Assembly (NCBI RefSeq): GCF_001657485.1
Contig: NZ_LXFU01000048.1
Coordinates: forward strand, 1 to 64,000
Direction: 5' to 3'
Length of the DNA: 64,000 nt
From: Rhizobium sp. WYCCWR10014
Lineage (GTDB): Bacteria > Pseudomonadota > Alphaproteobacteria > Rhizobiales > Rhizobiaceae
Shown here in pieces: positions 41,660 through 50,270 of this stretch; within the stretch, counting starts at the first letter, position 1; each line of letters begins with the position of its first letter. The notes beneath the pieces were generated by a model that searched no databases, was not told the DNA's origin, and saw only the letters and a program-made list of their open reading frames with translations. A program made the position numbers and the translations under genes.

Positions 41660-42373
41660 TCAATCGGCCGGTTCCGAATTTCCCAATTCATTCAATACTT
41701 CGGCAGCAAGAGACCGGGTAATTTTCGTGCCCCGCGACAGGGCCAGCCGGTCAAGCCTTTCGACGATTGTCTGGGCCGCGTTCAGCGACCGCTCCATCCG
41801 GTTCACGATATAGAGCACGAGTTTGTCATCTATATAAAGCTGCCGGTCGGCGAAGAGCTTAACGATCACCTGCGACAACAGCGCCTCATCGGGTTCGCCG
41901 ATCTCGACGACGGTTGCCGCTTTCAGGCGCGAGCGCAGATCGGGCAGCAAAACCGGCCACGACATTGGCCAGAGACGGCTGGTGATCAACAGGCTGGTGC
42001 CGTTTTCGCGCACGCTGTTGATGACGTGGAAGAGCGCGTTGTCATCGAAGCCGAGGCGGTCGGCGTCCTCGAACAGCACCGGGCCGGCGGCAGCGGCAAC
42101 CGCCGCGTCCGAGCCAAGCTCGGGATGGATGTCGACGGCACTACTCAATTCCCGCCAGATGCGGGCGAGATGCGATTTTCCCGAGCCGACGGGGCCGGCG
42201 AGCACGACGACCGGCGATGGCCATGCCGGCCAGGCATCGACTATCGAAACGGCGGCGGCCAGACGCTCCGAGATCAGGAGGTCGTCGCGCCCGCTTGCGG
42301 CATCGTGCGAAAAGACCAGCGGCAGCTGCTCTCCGGCCTTGCGCTTCGGATCAGCGTTCTTCACGTCATTCAT
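41660..42373 (-). CDS. hdaA: DnaA-related replication regulator HdaA
   Basis: HdaA helps inactivate DnaA-ATP after initiation, bound to the sliding clamp. The 237-residue protein has an N-terminal clamp-binding stretch (QLPLVFS), the P-loop AGPVGSGKSHLARI near residue 57, and the DnaA-like AAA+ fold with LLITSRLWPMSWPVLLPDLRSRLK. It lacks the DnaA DNA-binding domain. ATG 42373 was chosen; a longer frame runs into the perM gene. It overlaps perM by 8 bases and precedes ppk, a common alphaproteobacterial arrangement. Confidence 0.92.
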   Translation of the reverse strand: MNDVKNADPKRKAGEQLPLVFSHDAASGRDDLLISERLAAAVSIVDAWPAWPSPVVVLAGPVGSGKSHLARIWRELSSAVDIHPELGSDAAVAAAAGPVLFEDADRLGFDDNALFHVINSVRENGTSLLITSRLWPMSWPVLLPDLRSRLKAATVVEIGEPDEALLSQVIVKLFADRQLYIDDKLVLYIVNRMERSLNAAQTIVERLDRLALSRGTKITRSLAAEVLNELGNSEPAD

Positions 42374-43490
42374 TGGGAACTGATTTCGTCTTCCGGGCGC
42401 GGCCACTGGGCGACCCGCCAAAATAAAGATCGCTCTGAAGGTAGCGTGAAAGCGCGAAACGGACAAGGACGCCGACGGCGGCTGCCGCCGGCACGGCGAC
42501 CAGCAGCCCGACGAAACCGAAGAGCGCGCCGAAGGCAAAGAGCGCAAACATCAGCCAGACCGGATGCAGGCCGACGCTGGAGCCGACGAGCTTCGGCTGC
42601 AGAATGTTGCCTTCCAGGAACTGGCCGCTGAAGAAGACGACGAGCACCAGCCCGATCCAGGGATAATCGGGCCAGAACTGCACAAGCGCCACGCCGACGG
42701 CGAGCACGAGGCCGACCATCGAACCGACATAGGGAATGAAACTGATCATGCCGGCGAAGAGGCCGATCAGCAGGCCGAAATTCAGCCCGACGAGAGAGAG
42801 GCCGGCGGCATAATAGATGCCGAGGATGAGGCAGAGCGAGCCCTGGCCACGGATGAAGCCGGCAATCGCCTGGTCGATCTCCTTGGCGATCTGGCGAACA
42901 TCGCTGACATAATCGCGCGGGATCCACTGATCGACTTTGGCGACCATGCGATCCCAATCGAGCAGGATATAGAAGGCGACGACGGGGGTGACGACGAGCA
43001 GCGATATGACGTCGACGATCGCCTTGCCGGAATTCCAGATCTGCGCAAAGAGCCCGGTTAGGAACCCCATGCCCTCCGACAGGATGCCCGAGAGATTGTC
43101 CTTGATCGTGCCCATCTGGTTTTCGACCCAGTCCGGCAGCAGCGAATTCTGCGCCTGCGCGATGAACTGCTGTAATTGGCTGATATAACCCGGCAGACGT
43201 TGAGCGAAATCGTTGAACTGGCTAATCAGCACCGGAATGAGGATCATCAGCGCCAGCGCGAAGACGATGACGAAGGCAACGAGAATGCCGATGGTCGCCA
43301 TCATGCGGCTCAGACCCAGGCGTTCCAGCCGGTCGGCCACCGGATCGAGGAAATAGGCGATCGCCATGCCGGCGATGAAGGGCAGCAGGATCGAGCTGAA
43401 GACATAAAGAAAGACGATGAAAAAGACGAGCACCGCCAGCCAGAAGAAGATCTGACGCTTGAGAGTGTTCCCACTGACTTGCTGTGGCAT
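42366..43490 (-). CDS. AI-2E/PerM family permease
   Basis: The 374-residue protein is an eight-segment membrane protein of the AI-2E transporter (PerM) family. N-terminal hydrophobic segments IFFWLAVLVFFIVFLYVFSS are followed by PFIAGMAIAYFLDPVADRLERLG, the family hallmark, and the last part has IPYVGSMVGLVLAVGVAL. Its substrate is unknown. It overlaps hdaA by 8 bases, so the operon runs perM-hdaA-ppk-ppx. It is divergent from purM with a 245-base gap. Confidence 0.9.
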   Translation of the reverse strand: MPQQVSGNTLKRQIFFWLAVLVFFIVFLYVFSSILLPFIAGMAIAYFLDPVADRLERLGLSRMMATIGILVAFVIVFALALMILIPVLISQFNDFAQRLPGYISQLQQFIAQAQNSLLPDWVENQMGTIKDNLSGILSEGMGFLTGLFAQIWNSGKAIVDVISLLVVTPVVAFYILLDWDRMVAKVDQWIPRDYVSDVRQIAKEIDQAIAGFIRGQGSLCLILGIYYAAGLSLVGLNFGLLIGLFAGMISFIPYVGSMVGLVLAVGVALVQFWPDYPWIGLVLVVFFSGQFLEGNILQPKLVGSSVGLHPVWLMFALFAFGALFGFVGLLVAVPAAAAVGVLVRFALSRYLQSDLYFGGSPSGRARKTKSVPNE

Positions 43491-43631
43491 TGCCTTCCCC
43501 GCTGATCGTCGCCGTCGCCGAACGCCGCCTGCGATCCGAAGCGGCTATTCAGCACATAGGATGCAGGCGCAAAGATGGTCAACCCTGTCGCGCCAATTCC
43601 CGGAAAGGCTCGGGAAAGACGCGGGAAATTG

Positions 43632-43667
43632 GGGGCTTTTGCCATGCAGCGCTTGCATAAAAGCCCC
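43632..43667 (+). promoter_or_regulatory. Hairpin upstream of purM
   Basis: Exact arms GGGGCTTTT (43632-43640) and AAAAGCCCC (43659-43667) enclose an inner ATGCA...TGCAT pair, giving a hairpin with a 3-base bulge. It ends 68 bases before the purM start, so it may lie in the purM leader. It does not match a purine riboswitch. Confidence 0.4.
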
Positions 43668-43735
43668 TGTCATGCAATTGCGACCGGCAGATGACGCGGC
43701 ACGTTTGCCGCCTGAAATAGCCATCGGAGACCAGC

Positions 43736-44809
43736 ATGAGCCAGTCTGGGAAAAACGGCCTGACATATAGCGATGCGGGCGTCGACATCGATGCCGGCAA
43801 CCTCCTCGTCGAGAAGATCAAGCCGGCGGTGCGCTCGACGCGCCGTCCTGGCGCCGACGGCGAGATCGGCGGCTTCGGCGGGCTTTTCGATCTCAAGGCG
43901 GCTGGCTTTACCGATCCGGTTCTCGTCGCCGCCAATGACGGCGTCGGCACCAAGCTGAAGATCGCGATCGATGCCGACTATCACGACACCGTCGGCATCG
44001 ACCTCGTCGCCATGTGCGTCAACGATCTCGTGGTGCAAGGCGCCGAGCCGCTGTTCTTTCTCGATTACTTCGCGACCGGCAAGCTCGACCCCGACCAGGG
44101 CGCGGCCATCGTCGGCGGCATTGCCGCCGGCTGCCGCGAGGCCGGCTGCGCGCTGATCGGCGGCGAGACGGCCGAAATGCCGGGCATGTATTCCTCCGGC
44201 GACTACGATCTCGCGGGCTTTGCCGTCGGTGCTGCCGAACGCGGCAAGCTTCTGCCATCCGGCGATATCGCCGAGGGTGACGTAATCCTCGGCCTTGCCT
44301 CCTCCGGCGTTCACTCCAACGGCTTCTCGCTGGTGCGCAAGATCGTCGAATTGTCCGGCCTCGATTGGGATGCGCCGGCACCGTTCACCGAAGACAAGAA
44401 GCTTGGCGAAGCCTTGCTCGAGCCGACGCGTATTTATGTGAAGCCGCTTTTGAAGGCGATCCGCGAGACCGGCGCCATCAAGGCGCTGGCGCACATCACC
44501 GGCGGCGGCTTCCCGGAAAATATTCCGCGCGTGCTGCCGAAGCATCTGGCGGCCGAGATCGATCTTGCCGCCGTCAAGGTGCCGCCGGTGTTTTCATGGC
44601 TCGCCAAGACGGGCGGCGTCGAATCCAAGGAAATGCTGCGCACCTTCAACTGCGGCGTCGGCATGATCGCCGTCGTCGCCGGTGAGAATGTCGCGGCGGT
44701 TTCCGCCGCACTCGAAGCCGAAGGCGAGACTGTTATCACGCTCGGCCGCATGATCGCCCGCGACGAGGGCGCTGCCGGCACGGTCTACAAGGGCACGCTT
44801 GCCATATGA
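43736..44809 (+). CDS. purM: Phosphoribosylformylglycinamidine cyclo-ligase
   Basis: PurM closes the imidazole ring in purine synthesis using ATP. The 357-residue protein starts GLTYSDAGVDIDAGN, has the conserved GGFGGLFDL near residue 45, DGVGTKLKIA near 65, and GGETAEMPGMY near 140. AGCATGAGC starts the gene. It overlaps purN by 4 bases (ATGA), the normal purMN unit. Confidence 0.96.
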   Translation: MSQSGKNGLTYSDAGVDIDAGNLLVEKIKPAVRSTRRPGADGEIGGFGGLFDLKAAGFTDPVLVAANDGVGTKLKIAIDADYHDTVGIDLVAMCVNDLVVQGAEPLFFLDYFATGKLDPDQGAAIVGGIAAGCREAGCALIGGETAEMPGMYSSGDYDLAGFAVGAAERGKLLPSGDIAEGDVILGLASSGVHSNGFSLVRKIVELSGLDWDAPAPFTEDKKLGEALLEPTRIYVKPLLKAIRETGAIKALAHITGGGFPENIPRVLPKHLAAEIDLAAVKVPPVFSWLAKTGGVESKEMLRTFNCGVGMIAVVAGENVAAVSAALEAEGETVITLGRMIARDEGAAGTVYKGTLAI

Positions 44810-45477
44810 GCTCGCCGCGCAAACGCGCCGTCGTCTTCATATCAGGCAGCGGCTCCAACATGATGGCGCTGGTTGCGGCGGCAAAGGCAGCCGACTACCC
44901 GGCCGAGATTGTCGGGGTGATCTCCGACAAGGTGGATGCCGGCGGGCTTGCGAAGGCGGCAGCCGAGGGCATCGCCACCTTCGCCTTTCCCCGCAAGGAC
45001 TACGCCAGCAAGGATGCGCATGAGGCAGCGATCTTTTCGGCGCTCGACGAGCTTAAACCCGATATTCTCTGCCTGGCAGGCTACATGCGGCTGCTGACGG
45101 CGACATTCATCCAGCGCTATGAAGGCCGGATGCTCAACATCCACCCTTCCCTGCTGCCGCTGTTTCCCGGCCTGCATACGCATCAGCGCGCGATCGACGC
45201 CGGCATGCGGATCGCCGGCTGCACGGTGCATTTCGTCACCGAAGGTATGGACGAGGGGCCGGTGATCGGCCAGGCTGCCGTGCCGGTTCTTTCCGGCGAC
45301 ACGGCCGAAAGCCTTGCCGCACGTGTGCTCACCATCGAACACCAGATCTATCCGCAAGCGCTGCGGCTGTTTGCCGAAGGCCGTGTGACGATGAAAGACG
45401 GCAAGGCCGTCGGCGCCGAGGCTTCGGTCGCCGTCCCCAAGGCACAGCTGATTTCGCTGATCGGCGACCGCGCTTAA
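44806..45477 (+). CDS. purN: Phosphoribosylglycinamide formyltransferase
   Basis: PurN formylates GAR using 10-formyl-THF. The 223-residue protein has the N-terminal phosphate loop SGSGSNM (near 13-19), the ILCLAGYMRLL segment, and HPSLLPLFPG with catalytic His/Asn residues (NIHPS, near 108-112) and DEGPVIGQA near residue 148. Its end overlaps the convergent phnM by 4 bases. Confidence 0.95.
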   Translation: MSSPRKRAVVFISGSGSNMMALVAAAKAADYPAEIVGVISDKVDAGGLAKAAAEGIATFAFPRKDYASKDAHEAAIFSALDELKPDILCLAGYMRLLTATFIQRYEGRMLNIHPSLLPLFPGLHTHQRAIDAGMRIAGCTVHFVTEGMDEGPVIGQAAVPVLSGDTAESLAARVLTIEHQIYPQALRLFAEGRVTMKDGKAVGAEASVAVPKAQLISLIGDRA

Positions 45478-46643
45478 GCCGCCAGCGCCCGCAACGGATG
45501 CAGCGTGCCGTCGCTGTAGACGAAGCGGCCGGCGCGGAAGGTGGCGCGGATGCGGTTGATATCACCCGGCTCGACCACGACCAGATCGGCGCGCTGACCG
45601 ATGGCGATCTCGCCACGATCCGACAGGCCGGCCGAGCGGGCCGCATTGCCGGTCGCCATGGCAACGGCTGCCGGCAGGCCGCCTTCCACCATCTCGGCAA
45701 GCTTGAAGATGCCGGGCACGAAGGCAGCCGGATGATAATCGGCGGCGATGACGCTGAGCAGTCCCGCCTTGGCGGCATCGAGCGCGCTGAGATTACCCGA
45801 CATCGACTGGCCGCGCAGCGCGTTCGGCGCGCCCATCAACGTCCAGAGGCCACGGCGGCGGGCCTCTTCGGCGGCAGGTGCGGTGACCGGAAACTCGCTG
45901 ATTGTGACGCCGAGATCGTGCATCTCGGCGACTTTTTCGACGCTGTCATCGTCATGCGAGGCAAGCGACAGCTTGTGCTTCAGCGACAGCGCGACGATCT
46001 CCCTCAGCTTGGCTTCGATATCAGGATTGCTGCGCATGGCGATGCGCTTGGCAACGATCTCCGCCGCCATGTCCTCGGAGATGGCGCGGCGCTCGGAAAT
46101 GCTGAGGACGTAGCTCTGCAGGTTGTTGTACTGGCCCTGGCCCGGCGTGTGGTCGGTGAGCGAAACCATGTCGATCTGATCGGCATTCAGCAGGCGCTCG
46201 AGGGCGGGGGCTGCGCCGACATTGGTGATTTCGTAGCGGGCGTGGACGCGGTGGTCGATCAGCAGATCGTCGCGCAGGCGATTGATGCCTTCGATCACCG
46301 CTGATGTCGTCTCCAGCGAACGGACGTGGCCGTAGACGCTTTCGGTTGCAAAGGAGACGGCGGCATACGCCGTGGTGACACCGGCGGCGGCAAGCTTCTT
46401 GTCGAGCTCGTGGATGCCGAAATCGATCGGCATCGTCGCGTTCGGCCGCGGGGCGATCTCGCGCTCGATCATGTCGCCGTGCAGATCGACGAAGCCCGGC
46501 ATCAGCAGCCGCCCGCCGCCATCGATGGCAGCACCGGCGACCGGCTCCGGCCTGATCTCGGCGATGGCGCCATCCTCAACACGCACGGAACCTTCACTCA
46601 CCACCTCGTTTGGGAGAACGAGGGTGAAATTGCTGAGCCACAT
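45474..46643 (-). CDS. phnM: Ribose 1-methylphosphonate 5-triphosphate diphosphatase PhnM
   Basis: PhnM removes pyrophosphate in the C-P lyase pathway for phosphonates. The 389-residue amidohydrolase has the metal-site start LLMPGFVDLHGDMIER near residue 45-60, the TDHTPGQGQ segment near 160-170 and SHDDD near 218. ATG 46643 (MWLSNFTLVL) is the family start; the longer frame is discarded. Other phn genes are not here, so it is an orphan at this locus. Confidence 0.88.
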   Translation of the reverse strand: MWLSNFTLVLPNEVVSEGSVRVEDGAIAEIRPEPVAGAAIDGGGRLLMPGFVDLHGDMIEREIAPRPNATMPIDFGIHELDKKLAAAGVTTAYAAVSFATESVYGHVRSLETTSAVIEGINRLRDDLLIDHRVHARYEITNVGAAPALERLLNADQIDMVSLTDHTPGQGQYNNLQSYVLSISERRAISEDMAAEIVAKRIAMRSNPDIEAKLREIVALSLKHKLSLASHDDDSVEKVAEMHDLGVTISEFPVTAPAAEEARRRGLWTLMGAPNALRGQSMSGNLSALDAAKAGLLSVIAADYHPAAFVPGIFKLAEMVEGGLPAAVAMATGNAARSAGLSDRGEIAIGQRADLVVVEPGDINRIRATFRAGRFVYSDGTLHPLRALAA

Positions 46644-46759
46644 GGGCTTTCTCCTGACCGCATCCGATGATTGATAACCGCAGCGCATAGAGCTGCTTCG
46701 TGACAACTGCATGAAGAACTTCCAAACTTCCTACTCTTCCCGTTCTTGCTTTGCCATAC

Positions 46760-46779
46760 TTGACCAATCAGTTGACCAA
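46760..46779 (+). promoter_or_regulatory. Direct repeat upstream of the Phd antitoxin
   Basis: TTGACCAA occurs at 46760-46767 and again at 46772-46779, 12 bases apart, and about 45 bases before the antitoxin ATG. It could be a pair of regulator half-sites or a -35 region. No clear -10 is assigned. Confidence 0.3.
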
Positions 46780-46822
46780 GTTTTGGCGCGACATTACATT
46801 GGAGATAAATTGGACGGTGGCT

Positions 46823-47062
46823 ATGACGATCAAAGTGAAAGTGGCAGAGGCAAAAACGCATCTCTCGGAGCTTCTGACAAAGGTGGAAGCAGGCGAAGAT
46901 GTGGTGATATCACGCGGCAACAACGCGGTCGCCCGCATGATCAAGATCGATGACCGTCGCCAGAGGCTCGACGCCATCCGTGCACTCCGCAGCGAACGGA
47001 CAGAACGCGCCGGAGCGACCGCGGCTGAAATTCAAGCCTGGCGGCGCGAAGGCCAGCGCTGA
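46823..47062 (+). CDS. Phd/YefM-type antitoxin
   Basis: The 79-residue protein has the Phd/YefM fold: KVAEAKTHLSELLTKVEAGEDVVISRGNNAVARMI is the standard N-terminal domain, followed by a charged C-terminal tail that would bind the toxin. ATG 46823 is chosen; a longer frame adds 24 unrelated residues. Its stop overlaps the PIN toxin start (TGATG at 47062). The usual antitoxin of VapC is often AbrB-like, so this is a Phd-VapC mix. Confidence 0.9.
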   Translation: MTIKVKVAEAKTHLSELLTKVEAGEDVVISRGNNAVARMIKIDDRRQRLDAIRALRSERTERAGATAAEIQAWRREGQR

Positions 47063-47466
47063 TGCCGTTCGTGGTCGATGCTTCGGTTGCGGCGGCTTGG
47101 TTGCTTGCCGATGAGGAAAGCCGGACTGCCGAAGAAGCCTTGTCGTTTCTCGAAACGGAAGATGCCTTGGTGCCCGATCTCTTCTGGCATGAGATGCGTA
47201 ACATCCTGTTGACCGCGGAACGGCGGAAACGCATCTCCAACGAGGATGTGCTCGCTTGTCTCATGCGACTCAGCAGCTTGCCGCTGCGCACTGTCTCAAG
47301 CGAAGACCATCTTCCGATCTTGCGACTTGCCGGAAAATATCAGCTATCGGCCTATGACGCCGCTTATCTGGCGCTTGCGGTCGCAGAAAACGTATCGCTT
47401 GCAACGCTGGACGCCAGACTGGAACGTGCCGCGTCAGCGGAAAATCTTGCCTTCGCCCGAGGTTAG
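47062..47466 (+). CDS. vapC: PIN-domain (VapC-type) toxin
   Basis: VapC toxins are ribonucleases that cut tRNA or rRNA. The 134-residue protein starts PFVVDASVAAAWLL with the first Asp at residue 6, has an acidic site in WHEMRN, and the later Asp cluster SAYDAAYLALA near 96-106 and LATLDARL near 112. It is coupled to the Phd-type antitoxin. Its end overlaps the convergent Nudix gene by 4 bases. Confidence 0.9.
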   Translation: MPFVVDASVAAAWLLADEESRTAEEALSFLETEDALVPDLFWHEMRNILLTAERRKRISNEDVLACLMRLSSLPLRTVSSEDHLPILRLAGKYQLSAYDAAYLALAVAENVSLATLDARLERAASAENLAFARG

Positions 47467-48053
47467 GAAAGCGTTCCCCTGTTCAACTGCGCCCATTGCA
47501 GAAGCACGATCGTCTTGACGTCGAAGATTTCGCCGGTTTCGATCATCGCCGCAGCCTCGTCGAGCGGGATTTCGAGGACTTCGATATCCTCGTGTTCCTC
47601 GTCGAGGCCACCGCCTTCGGCCACGCGATCGGCGGTGTCGATGAGGGCTGCGAAGAAATGCACGACCTCGGTGACGGCACCCGGCGAAGTATAGGATTTG
47701 AAGAGGAAGCGCGCATCGCGCAGGCGATAGCCGGTCTCCTCCATCGCCTCGCGACGGATCGCCGCTTCGGGATGATCGCCATCGACAAGGCCGGCCGGCA
47801 CCTCGATCATCCAGGCGGGATCGCCGTTGAGATGGACGGCGAGGCGGAACTGGCGGACGAGAACGACGAGGTCGCGCTTGGGATCATAAAGCAGGATGCA
47901 GGCGGCCGGCGTGCGGTGGTAGACCTCCCGCTTCAATCGTTGGGTTGCGCCCTTGCGGTCGATATAGTCGAGGAGGTAGCTGCTCAGCCGCGTCCACCCA
48001 TTCGACAATGTTTCTTCGCCGACGATCTTCACCCGTGATTTCGGCTGCATCAT
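47463..48053 (-). CDS. Nudix hydrolase (ADP-ribose pyrophosphatase-like)
   Basis: The 196-residue protein has a Nudix box reading GLVDGDHPEAAIRREAMEETGY near residue 88-109, in which the REAMEETG helix is intact but the first acidic position of the box is shifted compared with the consensus. Its N-terminal strand pattern resembles ADP-sugar pyrophosphatases. It starts within the end of the molybdopterin oxidoreductase gene (ATG overlap with its TGA), so the two form one unit. It may clear nucleotide-sugar or NADH-like compounds; not certain. Confidence 0.87.
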   Translation of the reverse strand: MMQPKSRVKIVGEETLSNGWTRLSSYLLDYIDRKGATQRLKREVYHRTPAACILLYDPKRDLVVLVRQFRLAVHLNGDPAWMIEVPAGLVDGDHPEAAIRREAMEETGYRLRDARFLFKSYTSPGAVTEVVHFFAALIDTADRVAEGGGLDEEHEDIEVLEIPLDEAAAMIETGEIFDVKTIVLLQWAQLNRGTLS

Positions 48054-50188
48054 GCTGCGTCCCTGCGAAGCCAGACCTTGTTGTCGTGCACGGCCGCCCC
48101 GCCATAGGGCGCGACGGGGTCGGCGCCGGTCAAGACGTTGATGCCCTCGCCGTCGACATGCGCCTTGTTCGGCCAGAGGCCTTCGGCGATCAGCACGCCG
48201 GATTTCACTTCGGTGGTGACGCGGGCGTGGATGCGCAGATCGCCGCGGCTATTGCCGATTCGGACAAGATCGCCATGAGCGATGCCGTTGGCCTCGGCAT
48301 CGGCCGGATTGACCATCACCTCGGGGCAGCCCTCCTTCTGGCGAGAGGTCTTGGTCTCGGAGAAGCTCGAATTCAGGAAGTTGCGCGCCGGTGACGTGGC
48401 GAGCCGGAAGGGATGCTCGGGATCGGCGACTTCGATGACATCGACCTGATCGGGGAAGGCCGGAAGCGCGGCGTGCGGCCCGAGCGCACCGATCGCCGCC
48501 GGTGGCTTGTTCGGCGCCGGCTGATTGATCCAGTCCGGGCGGAAATGGAACTTGCCATCCGGATGGGCAAAGCCGTTCAGGTAATGCGCTTCCTCGAAAG
48601 CAGGCTGGCGATCGAACCATTTGTGTTCGAGGAAATGGTCGTAATCCGGCAGGCCGCTCGATTCGAGGATGCGGTCGACCATCTCGCGGGCGGTGAAGCC
48701 GAAGCCGGGACGATCGGCGACGCCGAGGCGTTTGGCCAGTTCCTCGATGACGAAGAGATTGGTGCGCACGGTGGGCGGTGGCTCGACCAGCTTCGGCCCC
48801 AGCAGGATATGGTTCTGGCCGCCGGCGCGGTAGATGTCGTCATGCTCGACGAACATCGTCGCCGGGATGACGATATCGGCGATCTCGGCCGTTTCGGTCA
48901 TGAACTGCTCGTGCACGGCAACGAAGAGGTCCTCACGGGCAAAGCCACGTCTGACGAGGCGCTGCTCGGGGGCGATGTTTGCGGGATTGGTGTTCTGGAT
49001 CAGCATTGCCGTCACCGGGCCGCGATGGCGCAGCGCCACGGGATCGCCGGTCAGGACGCGGCCGATCTGCGACTGATCGAGCATGCGGATATCGGCATCC
49101 TTCATCGACCGGCCAGTCAGTTCGGCGCTGTTCATGCGGAAGATGTCGCTGTTCGAATGGAAGGCACCGCCGCCCTCATATTGCCAGGAGCCGAGAACAG
49201 TGGCGATCGAGGCGGCCGCATGCATGGCGACAGCGCCGTTGCGCTGGCGAGTAAAGCCGTAGCCCAGGCGGAAGAAGGTTTTATTCGTCGTGCCGACGAG
49301 GCTAGCGAAGTCCTCGATCTCTTCGACCGAAAGGCCGGTGATGGCAGCGGCCCATTGCGGCGTCTTGGTTTTGAGATGCGCTTCGAGACCCTCGGGATCA
49401 TCGGCATATCTCGCCATGTAGGCGCGGTCGGCATGGCCGTCGCGGAAGGCGATGTGCATGACGGCGCAAGCGAGCGCTGCGTCGGTACCCGGCCTGACGA
49501 TCAACGCCATATCGGCCTGCTTCATCGTCGGATTGTCGTAGATGTCGATGACGACGATCTTCGCGCCGCGCTCCTTGCGCGACTTGATGGCGTGGGTCAT
49601 CACATTGACCTGGGTCGACACCGCGTTGGTGCCCCAGATGACGACGCAATCGGTGCGGCCCATCTCGCGCGGATCGGGGCCGCGCAGCGTGCCGGTCGCC
49701 ATGGTGAAGCCGGTCCAGGCGGGGTTGGTGCAGATCGAGGAGAAGAAGCCGGAGTAACGCTTGGCATGACGCAGGCGATCGATCGAATCGCGCTGCACCC
49801 AGCCCATGGTGCCGGCGTAGAAATAGGGCCAGATCGCCTCGCTGCCGTCCCTTGCCTCTGCCTTCACAAAGGCTTCGGCGATCTCATCGAGCGCATCGTC
49901 CCAGGAAATCTGCTGCCACTGCCCTGCCCCCTTGGCGCCGGTGCGGCGCAACGGATGCATGAGGCGGTCGGGATGGTAGAGCCGCTCGGCGTAACGGGCG
50001 ACCTTGGCGCAAATGACGCCCGACGTGTAGGAATGGTCATTGGCGCCGCGCACACGGCCGATGCGGCCATCTTCCGATATCTCGACCTCCAGCGCGCAGG
50101 TGGAGGGACAGTCATGCGGACAGGCGGTGTGGCCCACCCTATTGTCCGGCTTTTCTGATTTGGCGTGGATGGGGGTCGCAATGTTCAT
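48050..50188 (-). CDS. Molybdopterin oxidoreductase (bis-MGD, [4Fe-4S])
   Basis: This is a DMSO-reductase-family catalytic subunit. Of its 712 residues, the N-terminal Cys set ACPHDCPSTCALEVE (near 22-32) plus SGVICAK supplies the [4Fe-4S] cluster. The molybdopterin domain has GSWQYEGGGAF and NPANIAPEQ, and the C-terminal dinucleotide-binding domain has PARNFLNSSFS. There is no signal peptide, so it is cytoplasmic. The start MNIATP (50188) was chosen. It does not come with an electron-transfer subunit here. It overlaps the Nudix gene. Confidence 0.9.
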   Translation of the reverse strand: MNIATPIHAKSEKPDNRVGHTACPHDCPSTCALEVEISEDGRIGRVRGANDHSYTSGVICAKVARYAERLYHPDRLMHPLRRTGAKGAGQWQQISWDDALDEIAEAFVKAEARDGSEAIWPYFYAGTMGWVQRDSIDRLRHAKRYSGFFSSICTNPAWTGFTMATGTLRGPDPREMGRTDCVVIWGTNAVSTQVNVMTHAIKSRKERGAKIVVIDIYDNPTMKQADMALIVRPGTDAALACAVMHIAFRDGHADRAYMARYADDPEGLEAHLKTKTPQWAAAITGLSVEEIEDFASLVGTTNKTFFRLGYGFTRQRNGAVAMHAAASIATVLGSWQYEGGGAFHSNSDIFRMNSAELTGRSMKDADIRMLDQSQIGRVLTGDPVALRHRGPVTAMLIQNTNPANIAPEQRLVRRGFAREDLFVAVHEQFMTETAEIADIVIPATMFVEHDDIYRAGGQNHILLGPKLVEPPPTVRTNLFVIEELAKRLGVADRPGFGFTAREMVDRILESSGLPDYDHFLEHKWFDRQPAFEEAHYLNGFAHPDGKFHFRPDWINQPAPNKPPAAIGALGPHAALPAFPDQVDVIEVADPEHPFRLATSPARNFLNSSFSETKTSRQKEGCPEVMVNPADAEANGIAHGDLVRIGNSRGDLRIHARVTTEVKSGVLIAEGLWPNKAHVDGEGINVLTGADPVAPYGGAAVHDNKVWLRRDAA

Positions 50189-50270
50189 GGCATTTGTATA
50201 TTCCAAGGCTTGCACGGCCAAAAGCCACAAAAATTCCCCATGACGCGAATTCATACGGACATCAGCAAAA

